Assembly (NCBI GenBank): GCA_014360905.1
Contig: JACIWW010000027.1
Span: forward strand, 1-36,941
Length of the DNA stretch: 36,941 bases
Source: Chloroflexota bacterium
Lineage (GTDB): Bacteria; Chloroflexota; Anaerolineae; UBA2200
Direction of reading: 5' to 3'
The translations under genes were made by a program, and so were the position numbers. The notes under the pieces are model-generated. The model did not search any database. It saw nothing but the letters and a program-made list of their open reading frames with translations, and had not been told where the DNA came from. Shown here piece by piece: positions 1 to 7,446 of the stretch. Numbering within the stretch: the first letter of the stretch is position 1; every line of letters begins with the position of its first letter.

Positions 1-192
1 CTGAGTGCGGACAACAATCTGGCCGAACGGAGCCTTCGTCCGCTGGTGGTAGCGCGCAAGATCAGCGGGGGTACGCGGAGTAGCCGCGGTAGCAGGATCA
101 CGTTGGCCCTGGCCAGTCTCTTTGAGACGTGGAAAGCACGTGGGCTCAATCCCCTTACGCAGTGCTTCAGTATGCTTGCTCAAGGCCCTTAA
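1..192 (+). CDS. IS66-family transposase, C-terminal fragment
   Basis: The window opens inside a reading frame that runs to a TAA at 190-192 and gives the last 63 residues of a transposase. It carries the D-N-N-x-A-E-R-x-L-R-P stretch and the following R-K-x-x-G-G-T-R-S motif of the IS66 family; the Glu is the last acidic residue of the DDE catalytic triad and the short tail after it is normal for the family. The rest of the element lies to the left of the window, so whether the copy is intact cannot be judged. It reads toward the WXG100 locus that begins about 130 bases downstream. Family assignment is confident; the subgroup is not determined. Confidence 0.88.
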   Translation: MSADNNLAERSLRPLVVARKISGGTRSSRGSRITLALASLFETWKARGLNPLTQCFSMLAQGP

Positions 193-233
193 CCTCGAAA
201 CTGAAATTTCTTACCTCAAATCTGAACAGTTAC
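1..233 (+). mobile_element. Right end of an IS66-type insertion sequence
   Basis: Transposase coding sequence is followed by a short non-coding tail. GAACAGTTAC ends at 233 and the heptamer CAGTTAC occurs twice (227-233 and 235-241). I take the element to end near 233 because this resembles a terminal inverted repeat, but the left end is outside the window, so neither the repeat nor the target duplication can be confirmed. Confidence 0.4.
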
Positions 234-247
234 ACAGTTACGAAAAT

Positions 248-276
248 TTGACAATTTGGAAATAGGTTAGTATAAT
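248..276 (+). promoter_or_regulatory. Consensus sigma-70 promoter for the type VII locus
   Basis: TTGACA at 248-253 and TATAAT at 271-276 are separated by 17 bases, matching the housekeeping consensus at all twelve positions. It sits about 44 bases before the WXG100 start codon and just after the insertion sequence end, so strong constitutive transcription of the secretion genes is expected. Confidence 0.82.
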
Positions 277-319
277 TTCATACGAGGTTTTAAAAATCCC
301 ATTTTATAGGAGGCGCAAG

Positions 320-595
320 ATGGCTACGCTTCATATGGAAGTAGAGGTTGCCCGTAGCACACAGAACACTATGGCCAATACTTATCAGCAACTCTCTAGC
401 ATGGTGCAAAGCATGACCAGCACAGTCAATGGGCTGCAACCAGCTTGGTTGGGCAACTCTGCTACTGAATTCTTCGGCTTGTACGACCAATGGCGGGGCA
501 GTATGACCAACTTGTTGGATCAACTGCAACAGCTTTCCACTCGGTTGCAAGGTGAAATTACCGAGTGGGAGACCGTGGCCAGCAAACTGGTATAA
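320..595 (+). CDS. WXG100 (ESAT-6-like) protein
   Basis: This 91-residue protein has the size and pattern of the WXG100 family: two predicted amphipathic helices around a central turn that carries W-L-G (in AWLGNSA, about residues 43-45). Family members are small helical dimers exported by, and needed for, type VII secretion. The start ATG at 320 follows an AGGAGG at 308-313. The N-terminus (HM-x-x-E) and the end of the second helix (E-W-E) match the two longer WXG fusions in this locus, so they are paralogues. It lies first in the operon, 85 bases before the ATPase gene. Its place and small size suggest the core structural or co-exported WXG100 protein; this role is inferred. Confidence 0.9.
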   Translation: MATLHMEVEVARSTQNTMANTYQQLSSMVQSMTSTVNGLQPAWLGNSATEFFGLYDQWRGSMTNLLDQLQQLSTRLQGEITEWETVASKLV

Positions 596-631
596 CCCAC
601 TTGCTTGCTATAGAAAAGCAGCCTAGTTCTC

Positions 632-659
632 CTCAGCGGTAGCACAACATAGCGCTGAG
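632..659 (+). other. Stem-loop between the WXG100 gene and the ATPase gene
   Basis: CTCAGCG (632-638) pairs with CGCTGAG (653-659) around a 14-base loop, and the hairpin is followed directly by the AAGGAG ribosome site of the ATPase gene. No T-run follows, so it is not a classical terminator. It could stabilise the upstream mRNA or damp translation of the ATPase, which would keep the small WXG100 protein in excess; this is inference. Confidence 0.5.
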
Positions 660-680
660 AAAGGAGAGTATATTTCGCAT

Positions 681-3600
681 ATGGTTGGAGGCCAAGCCCC
701 CGCCCAACCTCAAGAGGTGGTCCAATATGGGCAAGGCGGGCATTGGTTTTTTATGCCTGCCATGCGGGAACCACTATGTTTGCCGTTAGATAATGTCGAA
801 CTACCCGCACCGGAGATCCCTCCTTCCCCACCTTCTCTCTCGAACCCATTTACTACTATTCTGCCCCCGATTATGCTCGTGATTGGAACCGCAGTGATTT
901 CGTTGCTCTCCAATAATTGGACCATGATGGGCCCTATGCTCATCATGAGCATGGCGTTTCCCCTTGCGAATATATTGAGTTACGCAGTACAAAAACGAAC
1001 CTACCGGCGTGCATGGGCAGAATATGAAGCGTCCTACCGCAAAAAGCTAGCGAAGATGCGCCGTCATCTGGACTCTTTGGCTGAAAACCAGCGTGCGCAA
1101 CTGGAAAAAGAGTACCCCACTGTTTCCAAGATGGTATCCATTGTTCTCGATCGCAATAAGCATTTATGGTGGCGGCGTGCTGATGACGAGGATTTTCTTG
1201 CCCTGCGCATAGGCACCGGCGACAGCAAACCATCTTTCAGTGTTTCACCACCGCGTACGGCTGACTCAAATAATCCTTTGACATCACTTGCATGGGAGCT
1301 TTCTCGATCTTATCAAAAGTTGCCCCATTTGCCTGTTCTATTGCCTCTGCAGCAGGTAGGCAGCCTGGCAATAGCTGGGAAACCTTCCTCAGCGGTTTAT
1401 GGTGTGGCGCGCCGCCTTGTACTGGATGTGCTAGTGCACCACTCACCAGAAGATGTACAGTTGGTCGTTATGACTGATTTACCTGAGGGAAGAGAACGAT
1501 GGGAATGGCTCAAGTGGGCGCCACACACCAGCGCGATTCATGCCGAAGAAGGCGTTTGCCGCCTGGCCTTCACTATGGACCAAGCTCAAGCTTGCCTAGA
1601 ATGGTTGAGGGAGCAATATCGTACCCGTTTTCCAACTACAGATACCACGTCTAATGTAATGAAAGAAGAGAGGCAGCCGGCAGCGATCATAGTGCTGTTA
1701 GACGATTCAGGGCGCATTCGCCAACATCCGGATATTGCGAACTTGGCCGCGCGAGGAAAAGAAGCAGGGATTTACCTGCTTTTTATCGGCGGGCAAGGTT
1801 GGCCACGTGAGTGCCGCGCTCGGCTAGACGTCCTGAGAGAGCACAATTTCCACTACCTTTCATCTCGAGCGGACAAAGAAAGTCTTACAACATGTGAAGG
1901 GATGTACGAGACCGCTTCGCTCGAGGATTGTGAATGTATCGCCCGTAGCTTGGCGCCACTAAAGGTGAGCACTGGACAAAGTGTATGCACCCTGCCGGAT
2001 AGCATTCGCATCTCGCAAGTCTTGGGAACGTTTTCACTAGAAGCATTGAAGCAAAATTGGATGGCAGAGCTTTCGCCAGCGGACATGCTTCAGTTGCCAG
2101 TGGGCGTGCGTGTCGGGCATGAGGGACTGGAGCCAATGATTATTGATCTACGTCCAGAGGGGCTGGGCGGTTATCAAGCATTCCATTCGGTGTTGATTGG
2201 CACTACGGGCAGCGGCAAAAGTGTTTTCTTGCAAACACTGATTCTGTCAGCAGCCTATCGTTATTCGCCGCGCTGGCTGAACTTTATGCTGATGGATTTT
2301 AAAGCAGGCGCCTCGGAATTGAGTAAACTGGAGAAATTGCCTCACGTCGTTGGCTTGGTAACAGATCTTACCCCTGAGCTAGCGACCCGGGCTCTGATCG
2401 CAGTCGATAGCGAAATTCGGCGACGTAAACAGGCCTTTGACGAAGCGGGCAAGTGCACTGGGATACGCATTTCAGATATTTGGGATTACAATAAACGTTT
2501 TCCGGGAGATCCTCTACCACATCTCCTGTTGGTATTGGACGAGTTTGCCAAAGGCATTGAACTCTTACCCGATTTGCAAAGAGTGTTGCAGTCATTGGCT
2601 CAACAAGGTCGAGCATTGGGAGTCTATCTCATTTTAGCCAATCAAAGAGTGACTCATGCCGTAGACACTTTGCTCTCTAACATTGGCTGGCGCATTGTCT
2701 TGCCGGTGGCCGAGCGTGACGAGATGCGCATTGTGGACAGGCTGCGTTCACCCAGTACTCGCCCAGGACGCGGTTATGTACGGGTTAAAGAGGAAGTCTA
2801 CGAGTTCCAAGGAGCACGTTCGGATGAAGCGACTCTCTCCCCTGACGCGGATGGCGTTGGATCTTTTACAATCTACACCATTGAGGCAGATGGCTCTTGG
2901 AAAACGTTGTACAAGTATAGCACCAATATTCCACAAGAAGACCGCAGTGAACAGACCTCTGCGCGCAAGTCCGAGCTGGAAACCTTGATTGATTGGATGA
3001 AGCAGGCTGAGCAAGACCTGGGATTGGTGCCGGCGCGACGAATTTACCTACCACCCTTGGAAGAACACATCCGCTTTGAGGAAATGCTGGAGGATTCTTC
3101 TTTGCCCTTGCGCTTCGAAGATGGCAGATGGCAGGGTGACTCACAAATATCCAGTAAATTGCTCGTTCCGCTAGGATATGTGGATTTGCTCGATGAATCC
3201 CGCCAGGAAATTCTGATGGTAAATTTTGAAGAGCAGGATGGGCATCTCTGGATCGTAGGTAGCCCCGGCAGCGGCAAGGCAATGAGCCTGATTACCTTGC
3301 TGTTGTCATTGGCATATACACATACCCCTGAAGAAGTACAATTTTACATCCTTGAATACGGGGCTGGTACATTGCTCTCTTTAGTAGATCTGCCACACAC
3401 TGGCGCAGTACTTCGTCTGGAGGAGAAAGAGCGCTTGCAACGTTTGCTCGCCTATCTGGATAAGGAGATGGAACAACGTCGAATCCATTTAGGAGGACAA
3501 AAGGTTGACGGAGCTTTCCCCAGTATTTTCTTGGTGGTCAATGACTTTGCTGAATTACGGGCGAACTATCCGGATGAGGCAGAACAGGTGGCCAGTTACG

Positions 3601-4640
3601 TGCGCAGCGGTAAAGCAGTCGGAATCCATGTCATCATCACCAGCAATCGTGGTACGGAGCTAAGCCGTTCCATCTCAGGCAACATTGCTCGCCGCTTGGT
3701 ATTGCAACTGACAAGCCGTAATGAGTACCTGGATGTAGTTAATCAGCCATTGACACCTCTGCCTAAACCTGTTCAGGGACGAGGTTACTGGATAGATCGC
3801 GGAGTGAGGGAATGCCAGGTAGCGCAGCCGCCGTGTGATATGAAGAACCTCGTGCAGCTTATGCGTAAGACCTGGCGCGGTGCTCTCCCTCACGAGATAA
3901 GAGCATTGCCTTCCTGCATTTCTCTGGCCTCGCTTCTTGATGCAGTGAAACCCATCCCTGGGAACGTGATTCCCATTGCTGTCGGACTAGCCTACGAAGA
4001 CTTGCGACTAATTACACCAAACTTGCTGGAGGAAATTCCTCAATGGCTGATTCTTGGGCCGCGGGAAAGTGGCAAGAGCAACTTTCTGGCCTGTATGGCA
4101 CGGAGCGTACTCCATGCTGATGCCAATGGATGGGAGGTATGGATTTTTTCGCCGCGCCGCAGTCTGGCCAACTTAGTAAACATAAATCAAGCCAAGCTTT
4201 TTAGCACTATCGAAGAAAGCGTCAAAGCGCTGGAAGAATTAAATGGACGTCTGAATCAAGGCCAGCCTGCAGCAAGCGGAAAGCGTTTGCTATTATTGCT
4301 GGATGATCTGGGATCTTTCTTCCAGTCAGGTCGTGAAAGAGCTGCCGCTGCACTCAATACCCTAACCACGGCTATTGAAAAAACCAATGAAGTTTACCTC
4401 GTTGCAGCAGGTTTGGTAGAAGAACTTCGGTTGCAAATGGGCAATGCGTTAATCCGCCTTTTACGCCAGAGCCGCACCGGAGTAGTGTTCTCGAAAGACA
4501 GCAATGATTTGGATTGGCTTGGCGCGCAGGTTTCGTGGGAATATCGCAAGATGGATTTACCGTGCGGGCGAGGTTTTTTTGTGAGCAAGGGTAAGGCGCA
4601 ATTGGTGCAAACACCGTTAACAGGGGAGTGCCCGAAATAG
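681..4640 (+). CDS. EccC/EssC-like FtsK/SpoIIIE type VII secretion ATPase
   Basis: This 1319-residue protein is the motor of a type VII secretion system. After a proline-rich N-terminus it has two membrane segments (about 61-77 and 83-100), then the H-L-W-W-R-R and D-F-L-A-L-R-I-G signature (161-178) typical of EccC, and three P-loop modules. Module 1 has G-T-T-G-S-G-K-S at 507-514 and Walker B ending D620-E621. Module 2 has G-S-P-G-S-G-K-A at 860-867 and an N-D-F end near 954-956. Module 3 has G-P-R-E-S-G-K-S at 1126-1133 and an L-D-D-L end near 1207-1210. There is no N-terminal FHA pair as in Firmicute EssC, so the layout is closer to a single-chain actinobacterial EccC. Only module 1 keeps the full catalytic D-E. 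The ATG at 681 has AAGGAG 12 bases upstream. Confidence 0.93.
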   Translation: MVGGQAPAQPQEVVQYGQGGHWFFMPAMREPLCLPLDNVELPAPEIPPSPPSLSNPFTTILPPIMLVIGTAVISLLSNNWTMMGPMLIMSMAFPLANILSYAVQKRTYRRAWAEYEASYRKKLAKMRRHLDSLAENQRAQLEKEYPTVSKMVSIVLDRNKHLWWRRADDEDFLALRIGTGDSKPSFSVSPPRTADSNNPLTSLAWELSRSYQKLPHLPVLLPLQQVGSLAIAGKPSSAVYGVARRLVLDVLVHHSPEDVQLVVMTDLPEGRERWEWLKWAPHTSAIHAEEGVCRLAFTMDQAQACLEWLREQYRTRFPTTDTTSNVMKEERQPAAIIVLLDDSGRIRQHPDIANLAARGKEAGIYLLFIGGQGWPRECRARLDVLREHNFHYLSSRADKESLTTCEGMYETASLEDCECIARSLAPLKVSTGQSVCTLPDSIRISQVLGTFSLEALKQNWMAELSPADMLQLPVGVRVGHEGLEPMIIDLRPEGLGGYQAFHSVLIGTTGSGKSVFLQTLILSAAYRYSPRWLNFMLMDFKAGASELSKLEKLPHVVGLVTDLTPELATRALIAVDSEIRRRKQAFDEAGKCTGIRISDIWDYNKRFPGDPLPHLLLVLDEFAKGIELLPDLQRVLQSLAQQGRALGVYLILANQRVTHAVDTLLSNIGWRIVLPVAERDEMRIVDRLRSPSTRPGRGYVRVKEEVYEFQGARSDEATLSPDADGVGSFTIYTIEADGSWKTLYKYSTNIPQEDRSEQTSARKSELETLIDWMKQAEQDLGLVPARRIYLPPLEEHIRFEEMLEDSSLPLRFEDGRWQGDSQISSKLLVPLGYVDLLDESRQEILMVNFEEQDGHLWIVGSPGSGKAMSLITLLLSLAYTHTPEEVQFYILEYGAGTLLSLVDLPHTGAVLRLEEKERLQRLLAYLDKEMEQRRIHLGGQKVDGAFPSIFLVVNDFAELRANYPDEAEQVASYVRSGKAVGIHVIITSNRGTELSRSISGNIARRLVLQLTSRNEYLDVVNQPLTPLPKPVQGRGYWIDRGVRECQVAQPPCDMKNLVQLMRKTWRGALPHEIRALPSCISLASLLDAVKPIPGNVIPIAVGLAYEDLRLITPNLLEEIPQWLILGPRESGKSNFLACMARSVLHADANGWEVWIFSPRRSLANLVNINQAKLFSTIEESVKALEELNGRLNQGQPAASGKRLLLLLDDLGSFFQSGRERAAAALNTLTTAIEKTNEVYLVAAGLVEELRLQMGNALIRLLRQSRTGVVFSKDSNDLDWLGAQVSWEYRKMDLPCGRGFFVSKGKAQLVQTPLTGECPK

Positions 4641-4665
4641 TTATTGGTGACTCAAGGAGGCAGAT

Positions 4666-5592
4666 ATGGGCGTAATTCACATGGAGACCGAGATCGTCAA
4701 AGAGGGGGCGGAGTGTCTGTTGCATTTTGCCACGGATCTTTCGGCCATTGTGGACAGGCTTAGTTACCACGGCAGGATTCTAAGAGGCGCTTGGCAAGGT
4801 GGCAGGTCGGAGAACTTTGTGGCACAATTTAATGGGTTGATCCGCCAGATGAATGCGCACATTCAAGAACTGGATCAGTTGGGATTGCGCGTCATCAGAG
4901 AGGTAAACGAATGGGAGCAGGTGGACCGTGACAATTCATTCAAAACCTATTGGGAAGATAATTGGCTTCACATCCTGAAAGATGCTACCAAAATCGGCGT
5001 GGCTGCTTCGTTTGCGGCTATGATGAGAACATCGGTCCTGCGACCAAACAGCATTATAATCAGTGCTCCCCCACTACTTAGAGAGATCTTTGGGGGAAGA
5101 AAATTGCGAGCATTTATTGGTTTGGAAGAAACACTGAATATCATTAAGCCCTCTACACTGGCCAAGAAAATGTTCCTAATGAATCTGGCCGTTGAGGTCA
5201 CCCCCCAACTCATTAGCGATTTTAGAGAGTATGGGCTATCTAAACGATTTGTCTCTGCTGCTTTGGTTGATGCTGTACTGAAAAGTGCAAGTAGTTTATT
5301 GCTTTTCGGAGCTAGTAAATTGATAATGGCAGCGTCATTTTCGAATCCAGTCACTGGCGGTCTTATCCTTCTAACGTGGGTAGCTGGTCCGGTATTGTGG
5401 GATTATATCGAACCCGGTTTATCGCGGTGGTTTGAATCACATGTTACAACGAGGGAAGCATTGATTGAACAAGGGGTGCGCGCGATTGACAAAACCCTGA
5501 ATTTTGGTCAGTATGTGGTCCAATCTGCGCGTCAGAAAGCGGATCAGGTTTTCAGCGGCTACATCCGCGCGTTAGCTCCATCTACTATCTGA
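4666..5592 (+). CDS. WXG100-domain protein with hydrophobic C-terminal region (putative type VII substrate)
   Basis: The first ~90 residues of this 308-residue protein form a WXG100 hairpin with A-W-Q-G-G at 42-46 and an E-W-E-x-x-D end at 82-87, matching the other WXG proteins here. The remaining ~215 residues have no motif I recognise. They contain a long hydrophobic stretch (about 196-245) that could span a membrane once or twice, and an amphipathic C-terminal tail. A WXG or LXG domain joined to an extra domain is the usual build of a type VII effector, so it may be a secreted membrane-active protein, but it could also be a structural part of the machine. It starts 25 bases after the ATPase with a strong AAGGAGG site and is followed 10 bases later by an EspG-like gene. 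Confidence 0.75.
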   Translation: MGVIHMETEIVKEGAECLLHFATDLSAIVDRLSYHGRILRGAWQGGRSENFVAQFNGLIRQMNAHIQELDQLGLRVIREVNEWEQVDRDNSFKTYWEDNWLHILKDATKIGVAASFAAMMRTSVLRPNSIIISAPPLLREIFGGRKLRAFIGLEETLNIIKPSTLAKKMFLMNLAVEVTPQLISDFREYGLSKRFVSAALVDAVLKSASSLLLFGASKLIMAASFSNPVTGGLILLTWVAGPVLWDYIEPGLSRWFESHVTTREALIEQGVRAIDKTLNFGQYVVQSARQKADQVFSGYIRALAPSTI

Positions 5593-5602
5593 GAGGGTTG
5601 AG

Positions 5603-6439
5603 ATGACACAACAATGCATTCACTTATCGTTATCTGTTGATGAGCTTGCTTTGTGTTTCTCGCTGGTTAACAGCCCAGCCCAGGGCAGAGCGATCCTGTC
5701 TGAAACATATGGTCAACTAACGGAATCCGAAATCCAGGAGCGGTTGACTTCAGCCAGTCATTCTTTGCTAGCGCGCAAAATGGTAACGATTACCCCTGAG
5801 GCGACCGTTAAGCTGAGCCCAGAGATTGAATGGCTTCTCTATCCTTTGCTTCGTTACTATCGCGTAATTCAAGTAATGATTATGGATAGCGAAGGGCTGC
5901 CGACTATCACGAATATCCATCTAGGAACCAACCACAAATTCACAGCTCATCGAGTAGAGCAAGGCGTAGTCCATCTTCTTTGGCATGACGATGAAGGATC
6001 GCTTTGCCCTCTGATCGAGGAATGGCTATTGCCATGGAAAGAAATGCCAGTGTCCCTGGTTCAGGAGATTCAAAACAAAGAACAAAGGATTACTCTCGCT
6101 CGGTTAGCGGAATTGCAAAGCTTTTCAATGAAAGAAGCCCAGCGAGCACTTGTCTCCGATGGCATCAGCGCCCTTATTGCTTCTGAGCTGGCCATGGATG
6201 GTACACGTTCTCTGAAAAGGGGCAGCATTGTTTTTGTTGATGCTTCTCCAGAAAACATAGCGAATCTCGATCCTGCCCAGGCCGGTCCTGGTATTCTATT
6301 CATAACTGGTGAAAAGACGACTTGGATTTTTGCCTTTGAAGAGGTTAATGATGCGGCCATAGGGCAAATTGCGATCGGGAGCTTGGATGCTTTTCGAAAA
6401 GTATTCCAGGATTTTCTCCAGAGGCACGATGCACAATAA
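5603..6439 (+). CDS. Putative EspG-like type VII chaperone (paralogue 1)
   Basis: This soluble 278-residue protein has no signal peptide or membrane segment. It is similar in layout to the 251-residue protein encoded at 7447-8202: an N-terminal strand, a hydrophobic helix, an L-T-x-x-E helix start, a segment ending near T-I-T-P or R-P-T, and a mid-protein H-L-L-W ... D-D-E-G-S-L block matching H-L-L-L-F ... E-D-E-S-L in the other. Size and position recall EspG, the cytosolic chaperone that binds particular ESX substrates. It begins 10 bases after the WXG fusion gene, as expected for a dedicated partner. The EspG link rests on context and loose pattern only; an immunity protein for the upstream gene is the main alternative. 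Confidence 0.55.
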   Translation: MTQQCIHLSLSVDELALCFSLVNSPAQGRAILSETYGQLTESEIQERLTSASHSLLARKMVTITPEATVKLSPEIEWLLYPLLRYYRVIQVMIMDSEGLPTITNIHLGTNHKFTAHRVEQGVVHLLWHDDEGSLCPLIEEWLLPWKEMPVSLVQEIQNKEQRITLARLAELQSFSMKEAQRALVSDGISALIASELAMDGTRSLKRGSIVFVDASPENIANLDPAQAGPGILFITGEKTTWIFAFEEVNDAAIGQIAIGSLDAFRKVFQDFLQRHDAQ

Positions 6440-6445
6440 CGGCGT

Positions 6446-6735
6446 CTGTTGGTGCTTTCCATTCATGTTGAACCACATGAGCTGCGCCTGACTGCTCAGG
6501 CTGTGGAGCACAAGGCTCTGCAGATAGACTACAAGTGGAGAGTTCGCGTATTGCCTGAGCTTATTTAGAGATGGCCTGGCAGGGAAGAACGGCAGAGCTA
6601 TTTCTCATGGGAATGCAAGCGCTTTTATGGCGATTAGGCGCTAGGATCGAAGAATTAGATGCTCTAGCCTTGACTCTTTTGTGACAAGCTGATCGCTGGG
6701 AAGAGCGCGATCAATGCTGGAATAATCTTGCAAAC
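6446..6735 (+). pseudogene. Decayed WXG100-domain gene
   Basis: Two reading frames together spell a WXG100 domain. Frame one (6446-6568) reads S-I-H-V-E-P-H-E-L, the equivalent of the HM-x-x-E start of the intact paralogues, and stops at TAG 6566. Frame two begins beside it (6565 onward) with L-E-M-A-W-Q-G, the central WXG turn, continues as the second helix, meets TGA at 6682-6684, and resumes with A-D-R-W-E-E-R-D, the conserved helix end. A frameshift near 6560 and one internal stop are therefore needed. There is no clear start codon or ribosome site. A hydrophobic run follows (to about 6785), like the membrane segment after the WXG domain of the protease fusion, before the FHA gene begins. 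Confidence 0.75.
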
Positions 6736-6823
6736 ATTATGGCATTTATGCTAGCGCTTTCAATTCTTATGAACCTTTTATGTATTGAGAGGGATACGAG
6801 AAGAATCATCGAGTGCGACAAGT

Positions 6824-7420
6824 ATGGCTTATGTGAAAGTTACCGTTACTTATGCGCCAGATGGGCGCAAGGACCTTGCTTTACCATTGGAGGTACCAGT
6901 TGGTTTGCTAGCCAATGCACTTGCCGAGGCCTTACATCTGGCTCCACCTCACGAGCATTATGTGCTTAGCATACAAGGTAAAAAGGGCCCACAACGCTTA
7001 CCGGAAAACCTGGCATTGGGTGAAATTGCCGTTTTTCATGGGGCTGTCTTATCCCTGGTACGAGGCTCGGAAATACGTCCTATACCGGGTCCTTCACCTA
7101 AAACGCTGCTAGTTGTTAAGAGTGGCCAGACATACTCACTCAGAAAGATTACTACTATCATTGGTCGCCGTGATCCCAAGCGCGGTATTGAGGTAGATAT
7201 AGATCTCAGCCTATTGGATAAAAGGCCGCCAATAATCTCGCGCCGTCACGCTTCCATCACCTGTAAAGGGGAAATCTGTCTTCTGACCGATTTAGGGAGC
7301 ACGAACGGTACATGGCTGAACGAGGAATACCTGATACCCAACCAGCCGTATCTTTTGAAAGATGGGGATGAGATTGCCCTTGGTCGCAGCGGGGTGCGGT
7401 TGAAATTTCTCTGTCGTTAA
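6824..7420 (+). CDS. Ubiquitin-like (EsaB/YukD-type) plus FHA domain fusion
   Basis: From the ATG at 6824 the protein has 198 residues. Residues 1-80 look like a ubiquitin-like fold of the YukD/EsaB group (opening strand, G-x-x-x-L-x-L helix starting 'VGLLANAL', later 'LGEIAVFHGAVLSL'), which in type VII systems is a small regulatory protein or the head of EccD. Residues 92-198 are a complete FHA domain with G-R at 114-115, S-R-R-H at 129-132 and L-G-S-T-N-G-T at 147-153, so phosphothreonine binding should be intact. No Ser/Thr kinase lies in the window. An upstream TTG at 6785 would add 13 residues; neither start has a strong ribosome site, and I chose ATG because the Ub-like strand starts there. 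The 3' end meets the opposite-strand gene after 26 bases. Confidence 0.8.
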   Translation: MAYVKVTVTYAPDGRKDLALPLEVPVGLLANALAEALHLAPPHEHYVLSIQGKKGPQRLPENLALGEIAVFHGAVLSLVRGSEIRPIPGPSPKTLLVVKSGQTYSLRKITTIIGRRDPKRGIEVDIDLSLLDKRPPIISRRHASITCKGEICLLTDLGSTNGTWLNEEYLIPNQPYLLKDGDEIALGRSGVRLKFLCR

Positions 7421-7446
7421 TAGCGCCTTTCTTCGACAAAATCCAG

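Noticed and set aside
2866-3282. 138-codon - strand open frame inside the ATPase gene
   Set aside because: It is the mirror of module 2 coding sequence; composition is typical of an antisense shadow and no start signal is present.
681-4640. Reading the 1319-residue ATPase as a cell-division FtsK
   Set aside because: Three P-loops, two N-terminal helices, EccC signature and WXG neighbours fit a type VII motor; the true FtsK is at 27735-29915.
6739-6969. 76-codon + strand open frame before the FHA gene
   Set aside because: Its first part is the tail of the decayed WXG gene and the rest overlaps the Ub-FHA gene in another frame; no ribosome site.
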